Shown: in pieces, positions 1 to 5,660 of the stretch
Numbering within the stretch: the stretch's first letter is position 1
Layout of the letters: each line of letters opens with the position of its first letter
NCBI GenBank assembly: GCA_944323585.1
Contig: CALUTA010000025.1
Span: 1 to 14,297, forward strand
DNA length: 14,297 bases
Source: Candidatus Gastranaerophilales bacterium
Lineage (GTDB): Bacteria; Cyanobacteriota; Vampirovibrionia; Gastranaerophilales; Gastranaerophilaceae
Direction: 5' to 3'
Translations under genes and position numbers: made by a program
The notes under the pieces: model-generated
What the model was told of the DNA's origin: nothing
Database searches by the model: none
What the model saw: the letters and a program-made list of their open reading frames with translations, nothing else

Positions 1-492
1 AGTGAAAGAGGATTTCAGCTTTTGACGCAGGTTGCGGGGCGTGCGGGAAGAGGCGAGTTTTCCGGAAAAGTTTTCTTCCAGACTTACAACCCCGATTATT
101 ATGCGCTTGCAAGTGCAAAGTCACAGAATTATGACGAATTTTATGCAACGGAAATTATTGCAAGAGAAGAATTTGACTATCCGCCTTTCAGCCAGATAAT
201 AAGGCTTATCCTGAGCGGGCAGAACAACTTCCGTGCCGAAAAATCCGCTCAGGAAATTGCTCTAAGAATGTGTACAATGGTCGAAAAGTACGGGATTTCG
301 GAAAGGCTTGAAGTTCTCGGCCCCACCCCCTGCGTTATTGAAAGAATTAACGGAATGTACAGGTTTCAGCTTATTATAAAAAACAAAATGGGTGATAAAG
401 GGCATCAGTTTGTGTCGGGTTTTCTTGGCAGAATAACAATGCCGAAAGACGTGAAACTTACGGTAGACGTTGATCCGCTGGATATATTATAA
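1..492 (+). CDS. priA: Primosomal protein N' (PriA helicase), C-terminal part only
   Basis: PriA is a DEAH-type 3'-to-5' DNA helicase that reloads the replisome at stalled forks. The reading frame is open from base 1, so the gene starts upstream of the window and only about the last 163 residues are present. The first residues read SERGFQLLTQVAGRAGRG. The QVAGRAGRG stretch is helicase motif VI, including its arginine finger, in the form typical of PriA. The rest, about 140 residues with the EEFDYPPFSQIIRL and VLGPTPCVIERI segments, matches the PriA C-terminal domain. The zinc-binding cysteines and the Walker motifs lie outside the window. The gene converges on dxr with a 30-bp gap, and I see no strong terminator hairpin between them. 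Identification is confident from the motifs. Confidence 0.93.
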   Translation, partial: SERGFQLLTQVAGRAGRGEFSGKVFFQTYNPDYYALASAKSQNYDEFYATEIIAREEFDYPPFSQIIRLILSGQNNFRAEKSAQEIALRMCTMVEKYGISERLEVLGPTPCVIERINGMYRFQLIIKNKMGDKGHQFVSGFLGRITMPKDVKLTVDVDPLDIL

Positions 493-522
493 TTACGTTA
501 AACAATATTCAAAAGTGAAATT

Positions 523-1701
523 TTAAGCAAATAATTTTTTTGTTTTTTCTCTGATTTCTCTGTCAACTTCAAAAATCTCGTCTATCGACGGATTTTTGAT
601 GACTTTATGATCTGAAAGCATTTTTTCTACAATATCAACAATTTTGCATAGAGTGATTTTTCCGTCTAAAAACGCAAAAACAGCTTCTTCGTTTGCGGCA
701 TTAAGGCAGACTGTTGCGGTTCCGCCTGTGCGGCCTGCAAAGTAGGCGAGATTGAGTGCCGGAAACTTTTCAAAATCAGGCTTCTCAAAGTCTAGACGTG
801 CCGCATCCGTAAAGCTGAAACTTTTTGATTTAATCCCTTCAAACCGTTCAGGATATGTGATTGCATATTGAATCGGGATGTGCATACTCGGCAGGCCAAG
901 CTGTGCGATTACGCTTCCGTCCTTGTATTCTATTGCGGAATGGACGATACTCTGCGGATGAATTACAACTTCTATATTCTCATAATCCATTCCGAAAAGA
1001 TGATGCGCTTCAATAATTTCAAGCCCTTTGTTCATCAAAGTTGCGCTGTCAACCGTGATTTTTTTACCCATGTGCCATCTGGGGTGCGAAAGTGCTTCTT
1101 TTACAGTTGCTTTTTGCATTTCGTCTATGCTTTTGTGCAGAAACGGGCCTCCGCTTGCTGTTATAATAAGTTTGTCTACCTGCCGAATATCTTTTATGCA
1201 CTGGTGAATTGCGCAGTGCTCGCTGTCTACCGGAATTATATTCACTCCGTTTTCACGGGCTTTTTTCATCACAATATCGCCTGCCATAACAAGGGTTTCT
1301 TTGTTCGCTAAAGCTATATCAATCCCGTTTTCGATTGCTTTCAGGGTCGGTTTAAGCCCGATTTTTCCCGAACATGCAACAAGAATTATGTCGTTTTCTT
1401 TATTGGAGCAGATTTGTTCCAACCCTTCTTCGCCGTGAAGAATTTTATACCCCTCACCCGAATTTCTAACACTTGTTCCTCGTGTTGAAATTCCCCCTTC
1501 TCCTGCATGGGAAGAGGGTAAATTATAGCAAATGTATTCAGGTTTGAACTTTTTTGCCTGATGTTCCAGAAGTTCAATATTGTTTCCGCCGGCAAGCGCA
1601 ATGATTTCAAATTTGTCGGATAATTTTTCAATAACTTCCAGCGCCTGGGTGCCGATAGAACCTGTCGAGCCGATTATGCTGATTTTTCTCTTCTTTTCCA
1701 T
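523..1701 (-). CDS. dxr: 1-deoxy-D-xylulose 5-phosphate reductoisomerase (DXR/IspC)
   Basis: This enzyme catalyses the NADPH-dependent conversion of DXP to 2-C-methyl-D-erythritol 4-phosphate, the committed step of the MEP isoprenoid pathway. It is 392 residues, normal for the family. Visible motifs are the NADPH-binding GSTGSIG (residues 11-17), LANKETLVMAG (131-141), the metal-binding D159-S160-E161, the substrate loop ASGGPF (182-187), HPRWHMGKK (206-214) and LMNKGLE with E228. The start is fixed by the family N-terminus. There is no Shine-Dalgarno sequence, but a TATAAT box lies 6 nt upstream of the ATG. The odd feature is residues about 62-85 (PSSHAGEGGISTRGTSVRNS and the next few), encoded by a palindromic repeat. 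They stand where other DXRs have a helix between the nucleotide-binding strand and the GEEGL segment. All catalytic motifs are intact, so the enzyme is probably functional. Confidence 0.96.
   Translation of the reverse strand: MEKKRKISIIGSTGSIGTQALEVIEKLSDKFEIIALAGGNNIELLEHQAKKFKPEYICYNLPSSHAGEGGISTRGTSVRNSGEGYKILHGEEGLEQICSNKENDIILVACSGKIGLKPTLKAIENGIDIALANKETLVMAGDIVMKKARENGVNIIPVDSEHCAIHQCIKDIRQVDKLIITASGGPFLHKSIDEMQKATVKEALSHPRWHMGKKITVDSATLMNKGLEIIEAHHLFGMDYENIEVVIHPQSIVHSAIEYKDGSVIAQLGLPSMHIPIQYAITYPERFEGIKSKSFSFTDAARLDFEKPDFEKFPALNLAYFAGRTGGTATVCLNAANEEAVFAFLDGKITLCKIVDIVEKMLSDHKVIKNPSIDEIFEVDREIREKTKKLFA
1448..1520. repeat. Palindromic repeat element inside dxr, read in frame
   Basis: About 73 bp with two stem-loops. 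The first is GAATTTCTAACAC (1460-1472), nine loop bases, then GTGTTGAAATTC (1482-1493): 12 paired bases with a single bulged T. The second is an imperfect C-rich/G-rich hairpin, CCCTTCTCC against GGGAAGAGGG (about 1495-1518). TACCC at the left end and GGGTA at the right end are complementary. The layout (CCCTCACCC, hairpin, then a C-rich/G-rich hairpin) resembles dispersed intergenic palindromic elements of bacterial genomes, by recollection only. It adds no stop codon and keeps the frame. Boundaries are approximate. Confidence 0.7.
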
Positions 1702-1707
1702 AAAAAT

Positions 1708-1713
1708 ATTATA
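1708..1713 (-). promoter_or_regulatory. Likely dxr -10 box (TATAAT) next to the start codon
   Basis: On the minus strand a perfect TATAAT ends 6 nt before the dxr ATG. Transcription starting about 7 nt downstream of it would begin at or almost at the ATG, giving a leaderless or near-leaderless mRNA. That fits the absence of any Shine-Dalgarno sequence. I see no convincing -35 hexamer. Confidence 0.4.
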
Positions 1714-1739
1714 TTACAAACACAGTCGGAACTTTGAAA

Positions 1740-1768
1740 TTGTATTTTAGAATATTTTGTTGTACAAT
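1740..1768 (+). promoter_or_regulatory. Sigma-70-type promoter of the small protein gene at 1818
   Basis: The -35 is TTGTAT (1740-1745), the spacer is 17 nt, and the -10 is TACAAT (1763-1768). Transcription would start near 1775. That leaves a leader of about 43 nt holding the AGAAAGGAG ribosome binding site at 1804-1812. The promoter lies downstream of an earlier in-frame ATG at 1734, which excludes that ATG as the start. Confidence 0.6.
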
Positions 1769-1817
1769 CAGGAAAAATTTTTGTGTAATCTTAAAAATCA
1801 ATCAGAAAGGAGTAAAT

Positions 1818-2318
1818 ATGTTATCTGTAAATCCTGTTGGCAGGAATGTAAGTTTTAATGGTTTTCATCAGGGAACAAGGAAGATTTTGAGTTCTGAATC
1901 TCAAAAACTTTTGGACAGAGGTATTCAGGAAGTTACATCGGCTTATAATGAGGTTAAAGGTATTAGAAGAGGAAAAGGCGCATTGCTGACAGGTCCGAAT
2001 GATTCTGTAACTTTGATGGCCCAAATCCCCGACGGGACAAAAGCCAGACTCTCTGTTTATAATTCCAAACCGGATTTGAAATATCACTTAGAAGTGATGG
2101 AAAAAAATTATACGGATAACGAAGATGATTACAGAAACTGGAGTTATATTGAATTCGACAAGCCGTCAGCAAGTGAAAAAGTAAACTTTAGAGAGGTTAC
2201 ACCTATTGATATTTATCAAATCAGGGATTACAGAAAGATGGATGAAAATGAATCAATTCTGAAAAAAGCGGAAAAGTTTATAAAACAATATATGCCGTTG
2301 TTTATACCGGAAAAATAA
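1818..2318 (+). CDS. Small protein of unknown function with VSFNG N-terminus
   Basis: 166 residues, function not recognised. The start is the ATG at 1818, preceded by AAAGGAG at a good distance and by a sigma-70 promoter. An upstream in-frame ATG (1734) lies before the promoter. The N-terminus reads MLSVNPVGRNVSFNGF. A short leader followed by V/I-SF-x-G is a pattern I associate with many Gastranaerophilales proteins; this is recollection, not a search result. There is no signal peptide, membrane segment or cysteine. The body is charged and soluble-looking, with a lysine-rich helical C-terminus. The gene is monocistronic: it is divergent from dxr, and a terminator stands 37 bp beyond its stop. 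It could be a cytoplasmic accessory protein, but nothing in the sequence fixes a role. Confidence 0.8.
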   Translation: MLSVNPVGRNVSFNGFHQGTRKILSSESQKLLDRGIQEVTSAYNEVKGIRRGKGALLTGPNDSVTLMAQIPDGTKARLSVYNSKPDLKYHLEVMEKNYTDNEDDYRNWSYIEFDKPSASEKVNFREVTPIDIYQIRDYRKMDENESILKKAEKFIKQYMPLFIPEK

Positions 2319-2354
2319 GAGGTTTTTATTTATTGGCATTTATGTAAATATACC

Positions 2355-2382
2355 AAAAGCCCCGTTTTTAAACGGGGCTTTT
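2355..2382. terminator. Bidirectional Rho-independent terminator
   Basis: A perfect 13-bp inverted repeat pairs AAAAGCCCCGTTT (2355-2367) with AAACGGGGCTTTT (2370-2382). The stem is GC-rich, and the A/T ends provide a U-tract in either direction. It sits between the convergent small protein gene and the monomeric hydrogenase gene and probably serves both. Confidence 0.9.
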
Positions 2383-2396
2383 AAAATCTCATAACT

Positions 2397-3863
2397 TTAT
2401 GCATTATGCATTTCTTTAATTGATTCGCTTGCATTGACATAATTTGTCAGCTGTTTAAGCGCCGGCTTGTATGCGTTGACCGTAGCGTTTCCGCCAAGAC
2501 ACCCGCCGGGGCATGCCATAACTTCAATAAGGTTGCCCAGTTCACACATACCGTTTTTGGCATATTTTTTCAAATCACGGATTGATTGCTTGTCAAGACC
2601 GTTAATTACGACAGGATGAGCAGGAATTTCTTCAGGCAGAAGTGTTTGAACTGCCTTTGCAACCCCGCCTGTTACTGCATAATTTCTGCCTTCTGCAGAA
2701 GCTTCGTTTTTGAATTCGCTTCCTGCGCATTCTGCAACCTGAATTCCAAGAGCAATTAACCATGCACCTAGTTCTTCGTAATTCAAAACGTAATCAACAT
2801 TCGGGTTTTGAAGTGCTTCACGGCGTTTTGCGACACACGGGCTGAAGAATACGGTTACAGCATCAGGGTGTTCCTTTTTAACAATTTCTGCCGTGTAATA
2901 AAGCGGTGTTTTTGTATCCGATCTGAAAGGTTTCAGTTCTGGAATATGTTTGTCTACAAGTTCGTTGTATCCGGCACAGCAGGATGTTGTCATAAATTCT
3001 GCACCGTGTTCCATTCTTTCTACAAATTCTGCGGATTCTGTTTTGGTTGTAACGTCAGCGCCCTGTGCAACTTCGTAAACATCAAAAAATCCGAGTTCCT
3101 GAATGGCTTCTTTCAACTGCTGCGGAGTGCATGGCAATTGTCCCATTATTGCAGGCGCAACCATTGCGATAACTTTTTTGCCGGCTTTGATATTTTTCAG
3201 AACATCAATTATCTGGCTTTTTTCGTGAACTGCACCGAAAGGACAGGCTGATACGCATTTGCCGCAGGAAATACATTTGTCAAAATCTATTTTGGCATGA
3301 CCGTCTTCCCCTTTTGCGATTGCTCCGACCGGGCAGGCATTTTCACAGGGAACGATGATTTTTTGAATTGCCTGATACGGGCAAACCTGAGCACACATTC
3401 CGCAATTTTTGCATTTTTCGGGGTCAATAACTGATTTCCCGTTGATTACGCTGATTGCTCCGAATTTGCATGTATTAACGCAAGGTCTTGCTACACACCC
3501 CTGACAGAGGTCTGTTACATAAATTCTTGAAGGTACACAACCTTTGCAGGCTGTTGTGAGTACTGTCAGCGGTTTTTCATCCGGCCGGGTTCTTTCAAGA
3601 GCTTTTTGAGCCAAATCTGACAAAAGTTCGCTGTCGTCCGTGTCTTCAATTGAAAGCCCGAGGCCTGCGACTGCTCTGTCTCTCAAGATTGCACGTTCTT
3701 TATAAATACAGCATCTGTATGGAACTTCATGTCCTTTCGGCCTCATATCGAAAGGAATGAGTCTTGTATTTTCTTCAAAATCATCACTCAAAAATGCTTT
3801 TATAAGCCTTACCAAAATCTCTCTTTTCAGGTGGGATGTTTGTTTCGGGGTGTTTATAGCCAT
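2397..3863 (-). CDS. Monomeric [FeFe] hydrogenase, group B-like, with ferredoxin domains
   Basis: Predicted cytoplasmic [FeFe] hydrogenase interconverting H2 with protons and electrons, using ferredoxin-like partners. It has 488 residues. Residues 1-100 are an N-terminal region with no motif I recognise. Next comes a cysteine-rich part (C106, C109, C120, C123, C128, C132) and ferredoxin-type clusters (C151/C154/C157/C161, C173/C177, C197/C200/C203/C207). The H-cluster domain has TSCCAGY (C295, C296), SPCVAK (C343) and EVMACPGGCLGG (C451, C455). All four H-cluster cysteine ligands and the presumed proton-transfer C295 are present, so catalysis is plausible. TSCCAGY instead of TSCCPxW, together with the CxxCxARxC N-terminal region, suggests group B rather than classic group A; I am fairly but not fully sure. 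It has its own promoter, is isolated from the HydS unit by a terminator, and no HydEFG maturases are in the window. Confidence 0.92.
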   Translation of the reverse strand: MAINTPKQTSHLKREILVRLIKAFLSDDFEENTRLIPFDMRPKGHEVPYRCCIYKERAILRDRAVAGLGLSIEDTDDSELLSDLAQKALERTRPDEKPLTVLTTACKGCVPSRIYVTDLCQGCVARPCVNTCKFGAISVINGKSVIDPEKCKNCGMCAQVCPYQAIQKIIVPCENACPVGAIAKGEDGHAKIDFDKCISCGKCVSACPFGAVHEKSQIIDVLKNIKAGKKVIAMVAPAIMGQLPCTPQQLKEAIQELGFFDVYEVAQGADVTTKTESAEFVERMEHGAEFMTTSCCAGYNELVDKHIPELKPFRSDTKTPLYYTAEIVKKEHPDAVTVFFSPCVAKRREALQNPNVDYVLNYEELGAWLIALGIQVAECAGSEFKNEASAEGRNYAVTGGVAKAVQTLLPEEIPAHPVVINGLDKQSIRDLKKYAKNGMCELGNLIEVMACPGGCLGGNATVNAYKPALKQLTNYVNASESIKEMHNA

Positions 3864-3901
3864 ATTCCTAATTTCCTTATATTTTATTCCACTATATTAC
3901 C

Positions 3902-3929
3902 ATTATTGCATAAACATGATTTTTTTCAA
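3902..3929 (-). promoter_or_regulatory. Candidate promoter of the monomeric hydrogenase
   Basis: On the minus strand, TTGAAA (3924-3929), a 16-nt spacer and AATAAT (3902-3907) form a fair sigma-70 match about 38 bp upstream of the ATG. An AAGGAA ribosome binding site lies between. The terminator just upstream (3963-3993) supports an independent transcript. Confidence 0.4.
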
Positions 3930-3962
3930 AAAATCTTGTAAATTTTAGCGGGTTTTTAATAC

Positions 3963-3993
3963 AAAAATCCCCCGCAACAGCAGGGGGATTTTT
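3963..3993 (-). terminator. Rho-independent terminator of the HydS operon
   Basis: AAAAATCCCCC (3963-3973) pairs perfectly with GGGGGATTTTT (3983-3993) around a 9-nt loop. On the minus strand a T-run follows the stem. It lies 9 bp after the stop codon of the second [2Fe-2S] ferredoxin gene, so it closes the four-gene unit. Confidence 0.9.
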
Positions 3994-4002
3994 ATTAACT
4001 GA

Positions 4003-4269
4003 TTATTTCATTGCAGCAAGTTTGTCGTCTATTGCTTTCAAAACTTTTTCAACAGTTGCTTCTTTGATTACATCATCATCAACTTTTACATAAGGTGCTT
4101 TTGAGAATTCCCAGTCGATTGAGCACAAGCCAAGGCACGGAACCCCTGAAACATCCACTTTGTCCCCGTATTTTTTCGGAACCATATCTATCAGTTCCTG
4201 CAAATTGGCAGACCCCATTACAAAACATGTTGTTCCCAAACACACTTTCACACTAACTTTCTTTTCCAT
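4003..4269 (-). CDS. Stand-alone thioredoxin-like [2Fe-2S] ferredoxin (NuoE-type domain)
   Basis: An 88-residue soluble electron carrier or electron-transfer subunit. The cysteines are C10 and C15 (VCLGTTC) and C45 and C49 (PCLGLC). This C-x4-C...C-x3-C arrangement is the [2Fe-2S] ligand set of the thioredoxin-like fold found in the C-terminal domain of NuoE/HoxE and of small hydrogenase subunits. The N-terminal helical domain of NuoE is absent, and no NuoF-like flavoprotein is in the window. The start has AAAGGAT 7 nt upstream. It is the last gene of the HydS unit, separated from the phosphatase by 133 bp and followed directly by a terminator. It could serve either hydrogenase as partner. 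The fold call is firm; the partner is inference. Confidence 0.88.
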   Translation of the reverse strand: MEKKVSVKVCLGTTCFVMGSANLQELIDMVPKKYGDKVDVSGVPCLGLCSIDWEFSKAPYVKVDDDVIKEATVEKVLKAIDDKLAAMK

Positions 4270-4402
4270 TTTTTTATCCTTTCTTACCGATATTAGTAAT
4301 TTTTGTTTAATTTTAGTCAGTCACTCGCTTAATGAGGGTGTCATTTCTTTGTGTGGTTAACCTCAAACGCTCGTTCCTTGTAGTCGAATTAATTTGTAAG
4401 GG

Positions 4403-5566
4403 TTACATATACTGGATATTGACCTTCTTGAAATATTTGTCCTGTAATATGTTTGCCATTTTTTTGATAATGTTCTTGCGGATTTCAATTTCTATCGGAA
4501 GCGCCGGATCATAATGAGCCTGATTCAACTTCGCTCCGACCATGAAATTTATGCAGTCACTATCTAACAAAAATTTTACCAACTTTCCGGCTGCATTGTC
4601 AATATCTGTTGTGTTTGATTCCAGATATTCCATTGTCTTTGTCAGGGTCAAAATCCCTTCTGTTACAAGATCCACCCCTTCCATATACGAACAGGCCGGA
4701 AGTTTGCCGATACTGATTGTCGAATCCATCTCTATCGGACGATTAAGTTCTCTTGAGATAAGGTTTGCTGTTGTGCCGCCGCAGATTGCTTTTTTACCTT
4801 TGAAATTATCAAAAAGTTTTGCATATTCGGCATCTTTCTGCTGATGATACGGCGGCCCCGTAAAAATCAGAGATTCTCTCGGTTCTCTGAAATACAAAAC
4901 ACAGGCAGAAATGTCATCTTTAGGGTTTCTGTCGGTTTCTATGTTACGGGCTTGATTAACTATATATTGCGCAAGTTCCGAACTTGAGATGTCCGGATGT
5001 TCTTTTAATTTGTCTTCCAGAAGAACTATCAAGCCTTCTCTTCTTAAGCCTAGTTTGAGTCTTCCGCCTCCAAGCCCTGCCTGTGTGACACCGTCAGAAC
5101 AAAATATCAGCCTGTCACCAAGACGAAGTTGAAGTTTGTATATCCTCATCATTCTGTTTTTGAAGGTCTTGGATTGAATTGTTTCATATTCGGGTTTCAT
5201 CACTTCGTTGTTGCGTATCCAGATGAATTCCGGGTTGCCTTCTTCAACTATTTTGGCACTTCCGTAATCGTCACAGTCAATTGCGGAAAATGTTGAATAG
5301 CTTATTTTTCTTACCTTGCACACCGGAAGCGAGTTCATAATAATTTCGGCGGCTTTTCGTATCGGAATCTGTCCGTTTTCTATAAATCTCAAAAGCATTG
5401 TTGCCGTCATGCAGGATAAAATGTTTGCCTTTATTCCGCTCCCGAGCCCGTCTGACAAAACCGCAATCAAACGTGCTTCGTCAGGGTATCTTTTGGAAAT
5501 AAAGTAATCCCCGTAAGCGTTCTGGTTATATTTTTTCATCTGACTACAGTCTATATCTATAAACAT
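4403..5566 (-). CDS. SpoIIE/PP2C-type serine phosphatase with an unknown C-terminal domain
   Basis: Predicted Mn/Mg-dependent protein serine/threonine phosphatase of the SpoIIE (PP2C-like) family. It has 387 residues and no membrane segment or signal peptide. The catalytic domain spans about 1-230. Metal-binding and core motifs are GDYF with D20, LSDGLGSG with D39-G40, FCSDGVTQ with D158, and NPKDDIS with D217-D218. The C-terminal 155 residues (GGTTANLISREL, then a stretch ending in a basic helix) match no domain I can name. The gene has an AAGGAC ribosome binding site. It follows the sensory hydrogenase by 94 bp, with a palindromic repeat in between. Phosphatases of this kind are known to neighbour HydS genes, so it probably relays the HydS signal. 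Its target is not visible here, as no anti-sigma factor, antagonist or kinase gene is present. Confidence 0.87.
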   Translation of the reverse strand: MFIDIDCSQMKKYNQNAYGDYFISKRYPDEARLIAVLSDGLGSGIKANILSCMTATMLLRFIENGQIPIRKAAEIIMNSLPVCKVRKISYSTFSAIDCDDYGSAKIVEEGNPEFIWIRNNEVMKPEYETIQSKTFKNRMMRIYKLQLRLGDRLIFCSDGVTQAGLGGGRLKLGLRREGLIVLLEDKLKEHPDISSSELAQYIVNQARNIETDRNPKDDISACVLYFREPRESLIFTGPPYHQQKDAEYAKLFDNFKGKKAICGGTTANLISRELNRPIEMDSTISIGKLPACSYMEGVDLVTEGILTLTKTMEYLESNTTDIDNAAGKLVKFLLDSDCINFMVGAKLNQAHYDPALPIEIEIRKNIIKKMANILQDKYFKKVNIQYM

Positions 5567-5620
5567 GTTTTGTCCTTGTTTTATTTAGAGTTGTTTTGCC
5601 GTTCTTTTTTATATATTTTG

Positions 5621-5650
5621 CTGAGATGCTGAAATAAATTCAGCATGACA
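5621..5650. repeat. Short palindromic repeat between hydS-like gene and phosphatase
   Basis: ATGCTGAA (5626-5633) and TTCAGCAT (5639-5646) form a perfect 8-bp stem with the 5-nt loop ATAAA. On the minus strand the unit reads GTCATGCTGAATTT and on. I recognise this type as a small dispersed intergenic palindrome seen in several bacterial genomes (recollection). It lies inside the HydS transcription unit. The run of T typical of a terminator is not directly adjacent, so it may modulate mRNA stability rather than end transcription. Confidence 0.5.
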
Positions 5651-5660
5651 AAACTCCTGA

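Noticed and set aside
868..1311. 147-codon frame on the plus strand within dxr
   Set aside because: It is antisense to a securely identified gene, has atypical Cys/Phe/Tyr-rich composition, and has no ribosome binding site. It is a shadow of dxr codon use.
523..1701. dxr as a pseudogene because of the repeat insertion
   Set aside because: The frame is intact, length is normal, and NADPH, metal and substrate motifs are all conserved.
1734..1817. N-terminal extension of the small protein gene from an upstream ATG at 1734
   Set aside because: The ATG lies upstream of the predicted promoter (1740-1768) and has no ribosome binding site. The ATG at 1818 has AAAGGAG and starts the typical VSFNG N-terminus.
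4003..4269. The two [2Fe-2S] ferredoxins as a recent duplication
   Set aside because: Only the cysteine pattern and fold-level features are shared; the sequences around the second cysteine pair differ strongly.
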